DNA from: an uncultured Opitutaceae bacterium
GTDB taxonomy: Bacteria; Verrucomicrobiota; Verrucomicrobiia; Opitutales; Opitutaceae
Assembly: GCA_903890485.1 (NCBI GenBank)
Contig: CAITBM010000006.1
Coordinates: forward strand, 75,901 to 139,900
Direction of reading: 5' to 3'
DNA length: 64,000 bases
The notes below the pieces were generated by a model. That model saw only the letters and a list, made by a program, of their open reading frames with translations, searched no databases and was not told where the DNA came from. Both the position numbers and the translations under genes were made by a program. Positions 33,801 to 43,446 of this stretch are shown here, in pieces (position 1 is the first letter of the stretch; every line of letters starts with the position of its first letter).

Positions 33801-35469
33801 GGTCTACCCGGCAATCGCCAAGACCCGCCTGACGACGGCCGGCGTGGGGCTCATCTCGCCCCCGCCGCACCATGACATCTATTCGATCGAGGACCTGGCC
33901 GAGCTGATCCATGACCTGAAAAACGGCAACCGCTTCGCGCGGGTGAGCGTGAAGCTCGTGGCCGAGGTCGGCGTGGGAACGATCGCGGCCGGCGTCGCCA
34001 AGGCGCACGCCGACGTGGTGCTGATCAGCGGCTATGACGGGGGCACCGGCGCCTCGCCGCAGACGTCGATCATGCACGCCGGGCTCCCCTGGGAACTCGG
34101 CTTGGCCGAGACCCACCAGACGCTTGTCCTGAACAACCTCCGGAGCCGTATCGCGGTGGAGACCGACGGCCAGCTCAAGACCGGCCGCGACGTCGTCGTG
34201 GCCGCCCTCCTGGGTGCCGAGGAGTTCGGGTTCGCCACCGGTCCCCTGGTGGCCACCGGCTGCATCATGATGCGGGTCTGCCACCTGAACACCTGCCCAG
34301 CCGGCGTAGCCACTCAGGACCCGGTGCTCCGCGCCAAGTACGCGGGAAAGCCCGAGCATGTGGTGAACTTCATGCGGTTCATCGCCGAGGACGTCCGCCA
34401 GATCATGGCCCAGCTCGGGTTCCGCACGATCGAGGAGATGGTCGGCCGGAGCGACCGCCTTGAGGCGCGCAAGGCAGTGGCCCATTGGAAGGCCAAGGGA
34501 CTGGACTTCAGCAACATCCTCTACCAGCCCGACGTCGACGACAACGTCGGCCGCTTCTGCCAGATCCCGCAGGACCACGGCCTTGACAAGTCGCTCGACC
34601 TCACGGTCCTCCTGGACCTGTGCAAGCCGGCGATCGAGCGCGGCGAGAAGGTCGCGGCCGAGATGCCGATCCAGAACGTGCACCGCGTGGTCGGCACGAT
34701 CACCGGCGGCGAGCTGACCAAGAAGTGGGGTGCCGCGGGCCTGCCCGAGGACACGATCCGGATCCACTTCAAGGGTTCGGCCGGCCAGAGCTTCGGGGCC
34801 TTCATGCCGAAGGGCATGACGTTCGTCCTTGAGGGCGACACCAACGACTACCTCGGCAAGGGGCTCTCCGGCGGAAAGCTGATCCTCTACCCGTCGAGCA
34901 AGTCGACCTTCGTGCCCGAGGAGAACGTCATCGTCGGGAACGTGGCGCTCTACGGCGCCACGAGCGGCGAGGCCTATATCCGCGGCATGGCCGGCGAGCG
35001 CTTCTGCGTCCGCAACAGCGGCGTCACCGCCGTCGTCGAGTCCGTGGGCGACCACGGATGCGAGTACATGACGGGGGGCCGCGTGGTCGTCCTCGGGCCG
35101 GCCGGCCGCAACTTCGCGGCGGGCATGTCGGGCGGCGTCGCCTACGTGCTCGACGAGGCCGGCACCTTCGCAAAGAGCGTCAACACCCAGATGGTGGGGG
35201 TCGAGAAACTCGAGAACCCCAAGGAGATCGCCGAGGTGCGCGCGCTGGTCGAGAAGCACCTGGCCTACACGAAGAGCGACCGCGCCAGGAAGGTCCTCGC
35301 GGAGTGGGGCTCGATGGTCCCGCTCTTCGTCAAGGTCCTGCCCAACGACTACAAGCGCATGCTCGCCTGCATCGAGCGCGCGCACGGACAAGGACTTACC
35401 GGCGAGGAGGCCATCATGGCGGCCTTTGAGGAGAACGCCCGCGACCTCTCTCGCGTGGGCGGCAACTAA
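30835..35469 (+). CDS. gltB: Glutamate synthase, large subunit
   Basis: Makes two glutamates from glutamine and 2-oxoglutarate. The 1544 residues hold the class II glutaminase domain (nucleophile Cys34 in EHDACGVGF, exposed by removal of a 33-residue prosequence), the central domain, the FMN synthase domain with [15 protein letters not shown] and [14 protein letters not shown], the 3Fe-4S cysteines Cys1143, Cys1149 and Cys1154 in [12 protein letters not shown], and the C-terminal GXGXG beta-helix. Length is normal. It is the first gene of gltBD with 27 bp to gltD. Codons are extremely GC-biased, which produces a long spurious antisense frame. Confidence 0.98.
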   Translation: MPNRPDDDRQPRRRAPGLPKKQGLYDPWFEHDACGVGFVVDIKGRQSHDILKQAIQLLKNLDHRGAAGSEANTGDGAGILMQIPHRFLKEACKKARIDLPAPGDYGCGHVFLPRDRIKRRKLEERLEKIIQSEGQVVLGWRTVPVDNSSLGETARMSEPMIRMVLVGRGPTTPDSTAFERKLYVIRKRAYRDIRTSTMDGAEVWYMPSLSYKTIVYKGMLLTGQLEKYFLDLQSPLMETALALVHSRFSTNTFPSWDRAHPYRYIAHNGEINTLRGNINWMRAREALFESDLFGEDIKNILPIVNPNGSDSSMFDNTLELLILAGRSPAHAMMMMIPEPWSGNERMDDDRRAFYQYHSCLMEPWDGPASIAFTDGVQIGAVLDRNGLRPSRSYVTKDGVVIMASEAGVLDTPPENVLQKGRLQPGRMFMVDTAQGRIIEDEEIKGKIVSAQPYRKWLDEHLVHLSDLPDAPELPVPDHQTLLQRQIAFGYTNEDERIILTPMARDGVEATGSMGNDAALAVLSNKPRLLYDYFKQLFAQVTNPPIDCIREEIIIGAETRLGSEGNLLNPQPSACRRVELKWPILTNEEFAKLRRMSVPGLTVGVLSILFRVTRGEKGLAKSLEELCAMARRMIEEDEINVIILSDRGVNRDFAPVPALLAIAGLHHYLIREGLRTRVSLVLETGEAREVHHFSTLIGYGCSAINPYVAFEAIDDMIREGLLPKLDHKTACKNFVKAGTKGVIKVMSKMGISAIQSYRGAQVFEALGIRQDVIDHYFTGTASRVGGIGLDVIAQEVLMRHHAAFPVRSVDGHVLPSGGLYQWRKDGEQHLFTPESIHKLQKAVRTGNFKTFQEYAALVNDQAVNACTLRGLLDFKASTAIPIEEVESVESIVKRFKTGAMSYGSISKEAHETLAIAMNRIGGKSNTGEGGEDPARYKIEANGDSKNSAIKQVASGRFGVTSEYLVNARELQIKMAQGAKPGEGGQLPGTKVYPAIAKTRLTTAGVGLISPPPHHDIYSIEDLAELIHDLKNGNRFARVSVKLVAEVGVGTIAAGVAKAHADVVLISGYDGGTGASPQTSIMHAGLPWELGLAETHQTLVLNNLRSRIAVETDGQLKTGRDVVVAALLGAEEFGFATGPLVATGCIMMRVCHLNTCPAGVATQDPVLRAKYAGKPEHVVNFMRFIAEDVRQIMAQLGFRTIEEMVGRSDRLEARKAVAHWKAKGLDFSNILYQPDVDDNVGRFCQIPQDHGLDKSLDLTVLLDLCKPAIERGEKVAAEMPIQNVHRVVGTITGGELTKKWGAAGLPEDTIRIHFKGSAGQSFGAFMPKGMTFVLEGDTNDYLGKGLSGGKLILYPSSKSTFVPEENVIVGNVALYGATSGEAYIRGMAGERFCVRNSGVTAVVESVGDHGCEYMTGGRVVVLGPAGRNFAAGMSGGVAYVLDEAGTFAKSVNTQMVGVEKLENPKEIAEVRALVEKHLAYTKSDRARKVLAEWGSMVPLFVKVLPNDYKRMLACIERAHGQGLTGEEAIMAAFEENARDLSRVGGN

Positions 35470-35496
35470 GAGCCCACCCCGAACGAACCTAGCACG

Positions 35497-36981
35497 ATGG
35501 GAAAACCAACTGGATTTCTAGAATACCTGCGGGAACTGCCCGCGGACAGGGCGCCGTCCGAGCGCGTGGGCGACTGGAAGGAATTCCATGAGCACCTGGA
35601 GGAGGACAAGCTGAAGAAGCAGGGGGCGCGCTGCATGAACTGCGGCGTGCCGTTCTGCCACACCGGCAAGCTGGTGAGCGGCATGGCCTCGGGCTGCCCC
35701 GTCAACAACCTGATCCCCGAGTGGAACGACCTGGTCTACCGCGGGCTCTGGCGCGAGGCGCTCGAGCGCCTGCACAAGACCAACAATTTCCCCGAATTCA
35801 CGGGCCGCGTGTGCCCGGCCCCCTGTGAGGGGTCCTGCGTCCTGGGGATCAACGACCCGCCGGTCACCATCAAGAACCTGGAGTGCTCGATCATCGACCA
35901 CGGCTGGGGCGAGGGCTGGGTGATCCCCCAGGCCCCCACGGTCAGGACGGGCAAGAAGGTGGCGATCATCGGCTCCGGGCCGGCCGGCCTCTCCGCCGCC
36001 GCGCAGCTCAACCGCGCCGGCCACACGGTCACGGTGTTCGAGCGCGCCGACCGCCCGGGAGGCCTCCTCATGTACGGCATCCCGAACATGAAGCTCGACA
36101 AGCAGGAAGTCGTCCTCCGTCGCATCCGGATGATGGAGCAGGAGGGGATCAAGTTCATCTGCAACGCGAACGTGGGCGACAACGTCGAGCCCCAGATCTT
36201 CCTGAAGGAATTTGACGCCACGGTGATCTGCACCGGCGCCACCCAGCCCCGCAACCTGCAGATCGAGGGACGCGAGCTCGGGGGAATCCATTTCGCGATG
36301 GAGTACCTGACCGCGAACACGAAGGCGGTCCTGGAGGGTGGGGTTCCCAAGACCCCGATCCACGCCGGCGGCAAGGACGTGGTGGTGATCGGCGGCGGCG
36401 ACACCGGCACCGACTGCGTCGGCACCGCGCTCCGCCACGGGTGCAAGAGTCTGGTCCAGATCGAGATCCTCCCCAAACCGCCCGGCGAACGCGCGGCAGA
36501 CAATCCCTGGCCCGAGTGGCCCAAGGTCTACAAGATGGACTACGGTCAGGAGGAGGCGGCGGCGCGTTTCGGCGCGGATCCCCGCGTCTACATGACCACC
36601 GTCAAGAAATTCACCGGTGACGCCGACGGAAGGGTCAAGGACCTGACCACGGTCGAGATCAAGTGGGAGAAAAACGAGCAGGGCCAGTTTGTCCCCAAGG
36701 AGCTTCCGGGGACAGAGAAGGTTCGCCCCGCGCAGCTCGTGCTTCTCGCCATGGGCTTCCTCGGGCCCGAGCAGGCCCTCCTCAAGGAAATCGGCGTCGC
36801 GACGGACCCTCGGTCCAACGTGAAGGCGGAATTCGAGAAATACACGACCTCGATCCCCGGGGTCTTCGCGGCCGGCGACTGCCGCCGCGGCCAGAGTCTC
36901 GTCGTCTGGGCGATCAACGAGGGGCGCGGTGCGGCTCGCGAGTGCGACCGCTACCTGATGGGCTCCACGGACCTCCCGTAG
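35497..36981 (+). CDS. gltD: Glutamate synthase, small (beta) subunit
   Basis: Flavoprotein that feeds electrons from NADPH to GltB. The 494 residues contain N-terminal Fe-S cysteine clusters ([27 protein letters not shown]), the FAD motif [18 protein letters not shown], the NAD(P) motif [17 protein letters not shown] and the C-terminal FAD contact [19 protein letters not shown]. All family elements are present and length is usual. It ends 4 bp before the stop of the convergent Gre-like gene. Confidence 0.97.
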   Translation: MGKPTGFLEYLRELPADRAPSERVGDWKEFHEHLEEDKLKKQGARCMNCGVPFCHTGKLVSGMASGCPVNNLIPEWNDLVYRGLWREALERLHKTNNFPEFTGRVCPAPCEGSCVLGINDPPVTIKNLECSIIDHGWGEGWVIPQAPTVRTGKKVAIIGSGPAGLSAAAQLNRAGHTVTVFERADRPGGLLMYGIPNMKLDKQEVVLRRIRMMEQEGIKFICNANVGDNVEPQIFLKEFDATVICTGATQPRNLQIEGRELGGIHFAMEYLTANTKAVLEGGVPKTPIHAGGKDVVVIGGGDTGTDCVGTALRHGCKSLVQIEILPKPPGERAADNPWPEWPKVYKMDYGQEEAAARFGADPRVYMTTVKKFTGDADGRVKDLTTVEIKWEKNEQGQFVPKELPGTEKVRPAQLVLLAMGFLGPEQALLKEIGVATDPRSNVKAEFEKYTTSIPGVFAAGDCRRGQSLVVWAINEGRGAARECDRYLMGSTDLP

Positions 36982-36985
36982 CCCC

Positions 36986-37465
36986 CTACTCGACCGCGGC
37001 AACCAGGTGCGCGACCGGCCCGAGCCGGTCGGCGATCTTCACCGTGTCCCCGGCCCGCCGCCCCAGGAGTTGTCGGCCCAGGGGCGAGAACGCCGTGACC
37101 ACGGTGGCCACGTTTCGGCCGTCCCTCGCCTCGAGGCCCCCGGATTGGGGCCCCATCAGATAATGCGTTCTCCCCGACTTGGATTCCAGGGTCACCAGGG
37201 CACCCGAGGCGATCTCATCGCCCGGGCCCAGAACGCGCGGCACGAGTGTCCTCCACGCGGCGATGGCCTCGGCGATCTCCGAGGCGATCCGCGCCTGCCC
37301 GGCGGCCAGGTAGGCGGCGCTCTGGCTGCGCATGTCGTACTTGTCCTCGGCGCGGCTCTCCTCGTTGGTGGCCTCGTCCTTTGAGCCGAGCGCGGCCTCA
37401 GTCTGGAGCGCCAGCTCGGATTGCAGCTGGGAAATGACCGACTCAATAAGGGCGCTCTTGTCCAT
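36986..37465 (-). CDS. GreA/GreB-family transcription factor-like protein
   Basis: A 159-residue protein with an N-terminal helical part (residues 1-75) and a C-terminal FKBP-like GreA/GreB domain (VTLESKSGRTHYLMGPQSGG... SPLGRQLLGRRAGDTVKI, the SPLG and GD turns are diagnostic). The N-terminal helices are shorter than in GreA and carry the acidic stretch NEESRAEDKYD, which may replace the tip acids that coordinate magnesium in the polymerase secondary channel. It belongs to the atypical Gre-like proteins rather than true GreA. It is divergent from the DUF5069 gene with 32 bp between starts. Confidence 0.82.
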   Translation of the reverse strand: MDKSALIESVISQLQSELALQTEAALGSKDEATNEESRAEDKYDMRSQSAAYLAAGQARIASEIAEAIAAWRTLVPRVLGPGDEIASGALVTLESKSGRTHYLMGPQSGGLEARDGRNVATVVTAFSPLGRQLLGRRAGDTVKIADRLGPVAHLVAAVE

Positions 37466-37497
37466 TCCGGGTTTAGGGATATAGGTGACTGTCCCCG

Positions 37498-37959
37498 ATG
37501 CCGTCAAAGCCCATCCCCGGATCCACCGGCGAGGTTCTCACCTGCCTTCCCTCGCCCTATCTGCCGCACCCGCGGACGGGCCTCTTGTACCTTCCGCGGT
37601 TCATCGCCAAGTGCCGGTACGTGAAGGAGCACGGCTCCCTGCCCAAGAGCTACGCGAAGAACTTCAAGCGCGGCCTCGACCGGTTCCTGTGCATGCACCT
37701 GGGGATCGATCCCGCGGCCGTCGAGGAGATCGTGCGCGGGGCCGCCACGGACGAGGAGGTCGAGAGCGGGCTCGCGCGGCTCCTGCCCGCGGACCCCCAG
37801 GCGGCGAAATGGAACCGGGAGCTGGTCCAGAAGGGCATGACCCCGGCGGGACGGGAATTCCTGAAGGAAGCGCTAACGGCCATGGGGTGCGTCGACCGGT
37901 CGGAGGAGATCAAGAGCGTTCCCGACCTGATCGACTTCGACGAAGGGAGGATCGAGTGA
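37498..37959 (+). CDS. DUF5069 domain protein
   Basis: A 153-residue soluble protein with the DUF5069 pattern: a Pro-rich start, HPRTGLLYLPRFIAKCRY, then KNFKRGLDRFLCMHLGID and helical remainder with acidic turn DEEVESGLARLL. Function is unknown in the family. Its TGA overlaps the GTG of the next gene (GTGA), so the two are coupled. It is divergent from the Gre-like gene. Confidence 0.82.
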   Translation: MPSKPIPGSTGEVLTCLPSPYLPHPRTGLLYLPRFIAKCRYVKEHGSLPKSYAKNFKRGLDRFLCMHLGIDPAAVEEIVRGAATDEEVESGLARLLPADPQAAKWNRELVQKGMTPAGREFLKEALTAMGCVDRSEEIKSVPDLIDFDEGRIE

Positions 37960-38285
37960 TCAAGGGCCAGCAGGTCGTCTGCATCAACGACACCTTCAAC
38001 GACTTTGTTAAGGCCGTTTACAAGGAGCTTCCGGTGAAGGGCAAGACCTACACCATCCGAGAGGTGTTCCTTGGCCGCGAGAAGATCGTGAAGGGCGGGG
38101 ATTCCGCCACGGTGGGCCTTCTCCTGGTCGAGCTGGTGAACCCGCCCGACCCTTTCCATGTCGGCAAGCAGGAGCTCGGATTCTCATCGGAGCGCTTCGC
38201 CCCGCTGGAGGAGCTGCCCCCGGAGGAGGTCGCCGTGGGCGAGGAAATCGGGGCCGGGGTCGAATCGGGCTACTGGGCCAACTAG
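37956..38285 (+). CDS. Small conserved protein with SH3-like fold features, function unknown
   Basis: A 109-residue protein that begins with a GTG (37956) overlapping the upstream TGA. The segment KGQQVVCINDTFNDF... LPVKGKTYTIREVFLG resembles small phage and bacterial proteins with an SH3-like barrel that hold the phrase 'KGK-YT-RE'. The C-terminal third is acidic (EELPPEEVAVGEE). It has no signal or membrane segment. I cannot assign a function; coupling with the DUF5069 protein suggests a shared one. The longer open frame beginning at 37485 is the other reading of the DUF5069 region. Confidence 0.72.
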   Translation: MIKGQQVVCINDTFNDFVKAVYKELPVKGKTYTIREVFLGREKIVKGGDSATVGLLLVELVNPPDPFHVGKQELGFSSERFAPLEELPPEEVAVGEEIGAGVESGYWAN

Positions 38286-38295
38286 CTCAGGCGCC

Positions 38296-38721
38296 TTATT
38301 CCACCACGCGGACTGTTACCGCGCAGGTCGCAGCCGGCACGGCCTCCGAGAGCCTCGGGTCGAGAAGGTCGAACCTGAGCACGCTCTTCCCCGGCCTGAG
38401 CGCGTAAAACGAGAAGGCTATGGCCGGCTTGCCGTCAGCCGTCTCGCCCGCGGGCACGGCCTTCATCGGGCCCATCTGGTCCAGGACCTTGTTGTTGTTG
38501 GAGACGATCTCCCAGATCTTGGATGAGCCCTCTGCGGGGGCGGGAAGCACCAGCCGGATTGCCGAGACTAGCCCAATCTCCGTGTCCGGGGCCGGATGGT
38601 CGGGGGCGAGCACGACAGTCCGTGTCGTCCGGGGCTGGCGCTGCGGGGCGGATTCGCAGCCGCTGAAGGCCGCGCCCAAGGACAACGCGGCCAGGCAAAG
38701 GCAAAGGGAGTTAAGTTTCAT
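38296..38721 (-). CDS. Small lipoprotein of unknown function
   Basis: A 141-residue protein with a lipoprotein signal ending in lipobox LGAAFSGC (Cys22). After a short basic linker (PQRQPRTTRT) comes a single beta-rich domain of about 110 residues with SSKIWEIVSNNNKVLDQMGPM and FYALRPGKSVLRFDLLDPR, which looks like an immunoglobulin-like or protease-inhibitor (chagasin-type) beta sandwich. The call of a chagasin-like fold is a guess from this pattern. It is the last gene of the M28 peptidase operon, 6 bp after the kinase-like gene, so an inhibitor role would fit, but this is unproven. Confidence 0.7.
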   Translation of the reverse strand: MKLNSLCLCLAALSLGAAFSGCESAPQRQPRTTRTVVLAPDHPAPDTEIGLVSAIRLVLPAPAEGSSKIWEIVSNNNKVLDQMGPMKAVPAGETADGKPAIAFSFYALRPGKSVLRFDLLDPRLSEAVPAATCAVTVRVVE

Positions 38722-38727
38722 GATGGT

Positions 38728-39825
38728 CTAGGGCCTGAGTTCGGAGAGTGCGGGCCTTCCGACGTGGCGGCGAATGGATTCGAGGTTCTGGCGGACCAGG
38801 GCCCCCATGGACTCGCACAGCTTGTATTCGGGCCTGCCGTAGTGCTCGGCAAGCGATTCCCGAAGCTGGTGGACCTTGTCCGGGGGGGCGATGGGGTCGT
38901 GCTCCATCTCGGTCAGGATGCGGCCCAGCCGACCCGCGGCCAGCTCGGCCCGGTGGAGCAGAAGGGTCTGCTCCTCACGCAGGTACTGCTTCGCCGTCTC
39001 GGGGCGCAGCTGCTTCGAGCAGTAGTGGACCAGGGGGGCGTTCTCCTTGAAGAACTGCGGCCGGTAGAAATTTTTCAGGCCGTTGTAGCTCTGCTGGTCG
39101 AAGTCCATGGCGCGGACGCGCAGCTGCATGTCCTCGAAGTCGGGCGTCAGGACGAAAACGAAATTGTAGGCCCGCATGTCCCCCAGGAGCCGGACGAAGC
39201 ACCGCTCGTTGAACTTCACGAGCTCCTTGGCGACCCGGATCGGGCTCACCTCGGGGCGGTTCAACCAGCGCTGGATGAAGATATCCCCGGGGATCCCGGG
39301 GATGTGCTCCTCGATCAGGGTGCTGTCGTGGGTCAGGAAGTTCAGGCGGTTCGGCGAGAGCAGGTGCTCGAGCTCGAGCCCATAGACCCGCGACGCGTCG
39401 GCCTTCTTCACGTAGAAGTAGTCCTGGTTGTCGTTGTACGCGTTCACGATCCGTATCCTGAAGGGGGTCGAGTTGCCAAACGTGCATAAGTCGACCCGGT
39501 CCGCGTAGAGGTGCTGGACCACCGACATGTCGCCGTCGACCCGCAGGAGCGCGTACACCTCCTTCAGGGCCTCGTTGAGGGAGCGCATCTCGGCCCCGTC
39601 ATAGATCACGGTGTCCCAGAGCGTGGGCTTTCCATCCGCATCGCAGAGCGGGATGACCTCGGTGAAGCCGAGGAGCCGCTCGTAGGTCACGGGAAGGTCC
39701 CTCTCCCTCTTGTACGCCTTCAGGTAGCCGCGCAGGCCCTCCCGGATCGGGAAGGTCGGCTTGAGCCGGGTCGGAAGGATGTCGGTTTCCGGGGCCGGGG
39801 GTTTGGCAATGCGGCGGGGTTTCAA
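38728..39825 (-). CDS. Unrecognised protein with protein-kinase-like motifs
   Basis: A 365-residue soluble protein I cannot place in a named family. In order it has a basic N-terminus (residues 1-50), a beta-strand with two Lys (YFYVKK, Lys140-141) after a beta hairpin, an acidic helix (Glu151, Glu153), a possible hinge (EEHIPGIPGD), then GDMRAYN (Asp216, Asn221) and MDFDQQSY (Asp241, Asp243), and a helical C-terminus. The order and the 5-residue Asp-Asn spacing match the catalytic loop and metal-binding motif of protein-kinase-like folds (HRD..N then DFG; aminoglycoside phosphotransferase and HipA variants). Overlaps the NUP gene by 4 bp. Function is unproven. Confidence 0.5.
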   Translation of the reverse strand: MKPRRIAKPPAPETDILPTRLKPTFPIREGLRGYLKAYKRERDLPVTYERLLGFTEVIPLCDADGKPTLWDTVIYDGAEMRSLNEALKEVYALLRVDGDMSVVQHLYADRVDLCTFGNSTPFRIRIVNAYNDNQDYFYVKKADASRVYGLELEHLLSPNRLNFLTHDSTLIEEHIPGIPGDIFIQRWLNRPEVSPIRVAKELVKFNERCFVRLLGDMRAYNFVFVLTPDFEDMQLRVRAMDFDQQSYNGLKNFYRPQFFKENAPLVHYCSKQLRPETAKQYLREEQTLLLHRAELAAGRLGRILTEMEHDPIAPPDKVHQLRESLAEHYGRPEYKLCESMGALVRQNLESIRRHVGRPALSELRP

Positions 39826-40859
39826 GGGGGTAAGGAGGCAGCCTGCCAGGCGTCGCCGCGCGCCGCCAGCTCGTGGACGACGCGGCTGCCCACCCTGTAG
39901 GCGGACTCAAGCGCGGGAATGTATCCGGCGTATTCCGCATGCAGGCTGGCGTTCACATCCTGCCTGGGGGCCTGCATGCAGTAGTTGCTGGCCGTCCGCA
40001 GGAAGAGCACGCGCTGGAAGTCGACACGGCCCATCTTGGAAAGGCGGCTGAGCGCCGCCGCGATCCCCTGGTCCTCCATGTCGGACATCGCCATCACACC
40101 CTTGCCGTCAGTCCACAGCCGCGTCCAATCCGAGGCCCACTGGGTGAGCGCCTTCCCGTGCCAGTAGCGGCAGGACCCGAACGTCTCGCCACAGAGGACA
40201 AAGGGAGGCTTCTGGGCGTTGGGGAAACCCTCATAGGTAGCGCGGTAGGCGCGCATCTCGTCGGTGTCCGGAATCGCCGTGTCCCGGGTGAGGGCAAACG
40301 CCCAGTCGACTAGGCGCCCGTTCAGCGGGTAGGCCATCGCGTCCGGCTCCCAGCCCTGCCGCTTGGGCTTCTGGTTGGGCACGGTGGAGCCAACCGGGAT
40401 GATCGCGTAGGGCCAGGACGGGTCCGCTTCGCGGGCGTCGATCTCGTAGGCGACGTCGCCGTCCACCACGTAGTGCGCCCAGGCCGCACTGCCGATCGAG
40501 GCGGCGGCGGGGTTAACCCCCGCGATGCCGTTAATGACCCAGTAGGTCTTTGAGAAGTCGAAGGCTCCGCTCAGGACAAGCGCCATCACCTGCGTCGAGC
40601 ACCGGGCGGTGGTGCCCGAGATTACGCCAATCGTTCCCTTTCCGTCGGTCAGCACCGGGTGGTCGACACCCGGCACGACGATGGACTGGCTCCAGCCCTC
40701 CCGCTCGGCCCAGAACTGGAACTCGCCGGGCTTGTCGCCCTTGTCCGCCCCAACCTCAAAGGTGACGACGACCGCCACCTTGACCGCCATGGGCTCGGCG
40801 GAGAGGCGGGCGAGCGGGAGGATGAGGGCAAGCAGAAGGAGGCGGGAGCGAGGGTTCAT
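39822..40859 (-). CDS. NUP-family periplasmic purine nucleoside-binding protein
   Basis: A 345-residue protein with a signal peptide (residues 1 to about 21). The mature part is the purine nucleoside permease (NUP) fold: VAVVVTFEVGADKGDKPGEFQFW, then KGTIGVISGTTARCSTQVMALVL, FDFSKTYWVINGIAGVNPAAASIGSAAWAHYVVDGDV and VMAMSDMEDQGIAAALSRL near the C-terminus. The fold resembles nucleoside phosphorylases. Members are linked to nucleoside uptake, possibly by salvage. It lies between the M28 peptidase gene and the kinase-like gene with 4-bp overlaps on both sides. Confidence 0.88.
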   Translation of the reverse strand: MNPRSRLLLLALILPLARLSAEPMAVKVAVVVTFEVGADKGDKPGEFQFWAEREGWSQSIVVPGVDHPVLTDGKGTIGVISGTTARCSTQVMALVLSGAFDFSKTYWVINGIAGVNPAAASIGSAAWAHYVVDGDVAYEIDAREADPSWPYAIIPVGSTVPNQKPKRQGWEPDAMAYPLNGRLVDWAFALTRDTAIPDTDEMRAYRATYEGFPNAQKPPFVLCGETFGSCRYWHGKALTQWASDWTRLWTDGKGVMAMSDMEDQGIAAALSRLSKMGRVDFQRVLFLRTASNYCMQAPRQDVNASLHAEYAGYIPALESAYRVGSRVVHELAARGDAWQAASLPP

Positions 40860-43201
40860 AGGCCGTCAGGTGGTGGAGGGGGCGTGACGGCCGGCATAGC
40901 TTTTCCCACGCCAAGTCGGGGCGTGAGCTGGGTGGCCGCCTCGTCAAGGCGGGCGGCCGCTGCGTCAAGGACCCCTGCGACCACGGGCACATAGTCGATC
41001 ACATCCGGCCAGCGGCGGTCCTCCACGCCCTCGCGCAGGGCCGGGAGGGTCTTGGCGCCGTAGCCCGTGAACCGGCCCGGGGCGTAGAGCATGTTCCGGT
41101 ACCAGTCGCGCCCCGGCAGGCCCCTGGCCGAGCAGAGGCTCTGCTCCACCCCCTGCAGGAGGTCGTTCAGGCGGGCCACCTCCGCCGCGGGGAGGCGGAA
41201 GTCGTTGCCAGTCGCCCGGTCGAACGCCGCGTCATAGGCCGAAGCGCTCTGGGCGAGCCTGCCGGCCGCCGCCTGGAGGGCCGCGAAATTAAGCCGGGGG
41301 ACGTCGACGGGGCTCTTGGGCGCGTCGTAGCGCTCCAGGGGATCGGCGGCCAGCTTGAACGCGCCCTGGTCAAGCAGCTGCTGCAGGTGCCTCGCGTCGT
41401 CCCGCTCGTCGTCGGCGAGCTTCAGGATGTCGGCCACGTATCCCTGCACGGCCCGGGCAAGGCCGCCAAACTTCATGGGGAGGATGTCGGCGTCGGCCGC
41501 CCTCAAAACCAAACGCCCGGCCGTCTTGGCCAGGGCGACCTCGTACTCGAACTTGGGGTCGCCGAAGCGCACGAAGTGGTCGAACGAGTCGTAGGTCGAG
41601 TGGTAGATCCCCGAGTCCTGGTCCTCGCCCCCAAATCCGAGGTTGATCGAGGCAATGCCGAGGTGCTGCAGGAAGGGCGTATAGTCGGATCCCGAGCCCA
41701 GCGGAGTCAGGGGAAGGTCGGCGGAGCCTTCGGCGGCCGCCCGCATGGTCTCGCGTTCAGATCCCCGGATGAACGGATTGGCGCCCACCCTGACGTTCGC
41801 GCGGAAGCGCTCGATCACGCTGACTCCGGTCTCGGGGTCCGCAACGGCCCCGGCCGCCTCGTTCAGGAGGTGCTCGTAGGCATGGCTCCCCCCGAAGAAG
41901 AGGAAACCCCGGGCGTTGGTGTCGGAGTTCACGTAAAGAATGGCCTTGCGCTGCAGCTCCTCGCCGTGGGTCTCCGCCCACTCCGTGGAGCCCAGGAGCC
42001 CGGGCTCCTCGCCGTCCCAGCTGGCATAGACCAGCGTCCGCTTGGGCTTCCACCCGCTCCTGGCGAGCGCCCCGATCGCCTTGGCCTCGGCCATCACCGA
42101 AACATTGCCCGAGAGGGGATCCCAGGCCCCGTAGAACCACCCGTCGTGGTGGTTGCCGCGGATCACCCACTGGTTCGGGTAGGTTGAGCCCCGGAGGACG
42201 GCGACCACGTCGTAGATGGTCTTTAGGCTCCAGTCGGACGAAACGGCGAGGTGCACCTTCGCCGGGCCCGGGCCAAAATGGTAGGTGATCGGCAGGGATC
42301 CCCTCCACGCCTCGGGGGCCACGGGACCCTCCAGCGCCGCCAGGAGCGGTCGCGCGTCCCCGTAGGAGATGGGGATCACCGGGATCTTCTGGATCGTCTT
42401 GGCGTCGGCAACCGCCAGGCGCTTCGCGTTCGCGGTTGCGCCCACCCCTGGCGTGAGGGGGTCGCCCGAGTACTGCGTGATGTCGGAGACCGAGCCGCGC
42501 TGGACGCCGTCCTCGGGTCGGGTCCCCCCCTTCGGGTACACGTCGCCCACCGCGTAGCCATCCTCATGCGGGTCGGAATAGATGATGCAGCCCACGGCGC
42601 CGTGCTCGTGCGCGAGCTTGGGCTTGAGGCCCCTCCAGGAGTTGCCGTAGCGCGCGATCACGATCTTCCCGGCCACGTCGATCCCGCGGCGCTCAAGCTC
42701 CGTGTAATCCTCCGGCGTGCCGTAGTTCACGTACACGAGGTCGGCCGTCACGTCGCCGTCGGCCCCGTAGACATTGTACGGGGGAAGCCCGCCCTCGGGG
42801 TGTTCCGAGGTGCGGTCGCCGGCCACCGCGGGCTCATGGAGCGCGGCCTTGAAGGCGGTGGGGGCAACGAGCTCGAGCACGACCGACTTGGGCGTGGGAT
42901 AAAGGACGTCGAAGGTCTCTATCCTCGCGTCCCACCCCCACTCCTTGAACTTCGCCAGCGTGAAGTCGGCGTTCGCCTTGTCATGGGGTGAGCCGACCTG
43001 GTTCGGCGCCGAGGACATCTGCTCCATCCAGGAGCGCATCTCGGAGGGGTCGATCGCTGCGTCGAACGAAGCCTCGGCCTTGAGTTCGGCCGAGCCGGAA
43101 GCGGCCTTGAAGCCGGTCAGCGAGCCCTCGCCCGCCGACGCTACGGAAACCATTGCCACGGCACAGACCACGGCCGAGCCGGCCGCCCTGAGTGATTTCA
43201 T
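40856..43201 (-). CDS. Exported M28 metallopeptidase, glutamate carboxypeptidase II-like
   Basis: A 781-residue zinc peptidase with a signal peptide (residues 1 to about 23). The domains are an N-terminal part, a PA domain (YGTPEDYTELERRGIDVAGKIVIARYG and YPKGGTRPEDGVQRGS), the M28 catalytic core and a C-terminal transferrin-receptor-like dimerisation domain. Zinc ligands and base are visible in RGNHHDGWFYGAWDPLSG (His, Asp), ASWDGEEPGLLGSTEW (Glu pair), YVNSDTNARG (Asp) and IYHSTYDSFDHF (His). It likely removes C-terminal acidic residues from peptides in the periplasm. The length matches the GCPII class. It is first in a four-gene operon with the NUP, kinase-like and lipoprotein genes. Confidence 0.92.
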   Translation of the reverse strand: MKSLRAAGSAVVCAVAMVSVASAGEGSLTGFKAASGSAELKAEASFDAAIDPSEMRSWMEQMSSAPNQVGSPHDKANADFTLAKFKEWGWDARIETFDVLYPTPKSVVLELVAPTAFKAALHEPAVAGDRTSEHPEGGLPPYNVYGADGDVTADLVYVNYGTPEDYTELERRGIDVAGKIVIARYGNSWRGLKPKLAHEHGAVGCIIYSDPHEDGYAVGDVYPKGGTRPEDGVQRGSVSDITQYSGDPLTPGVGATANAKRLAVADAKTIQKIPVIPISYGDARPLLAALEGPVAPEAWRGSLPITYHFGPGPAKVHLAVSSDWSLKTIYDVVAVLRGSTYPNQWVIRGNHHDGWFYGAWDPLSGNVSVMAEAKAIGALARSGWKPKRTLVYASWDGEEPGLLGSTEWAETHGEELQRKAILYVNSDTNARGFLFFGGSHAYEHLLNEAAGAVADPETGVSVIERFRANVRVGANPFIRGSERETMRAAAEGSADLPLTPLGSGSDYTPFLQHLGIASINLGFGGEDQDSGIYHSTYDSFDHFVRFGDPKFEYEVALAKTAGRLVLRAADADILPMKFGGLARAVQGYVADILKLADDERDDARHLQQLLDQGAFKLAADPLERYDAPKSPVDVPRLNFAALQAAAGRLAQSASAYDAAFDRATGNDFRLPAAEVARLNDLLQGVEQSLCSARGLPGRDWYRNMLYAPGRFTGYGAKTLPALREGVEDRRWPDVIDYVPVVAGVLDAAAARLDEAATQLTPRLGVGKAMPAVTPPPPPDGL

Positions 43202-43446
43202 GGCTGGAGGAAAGCCGCGGCGTACCGGGAGGGCAAGCGCCCTTGGGGTAACCCAGGAGCCGGGGGGATTTGGGAAATTTCAAGTCTTGGCCTCATCCCC
43301 GAAACCCTGCTCAATCCCGGTCCGCTGCGAAGGACCCGTGTCCTGCGCCCCCTTTTTCGGCCCAGAATATCCCCCACCCCCTCGCTTCCCGTCGGCCCAG
43401 CGGCGCGCCGGTTGCAAACCGACGGATTGCGAACCTCATTACTCCC

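Noticed and set aside
31708-35391. Very long antisense open frame (1227 codons) opposite gltB
   Set aside because: It lies entirely antisense to intact gltB, is rich in His, Arg, Glu and Val as expected from the reverse complement of GC-biased codons, and matches no family.
37485-38285. 266-residue frame covering the DUF5069 gene and the next gene
   Set aside because: The first 157 codons are an out-of-frame reading of DUF5069; the real gene starts with the coupled GTG at 37956.
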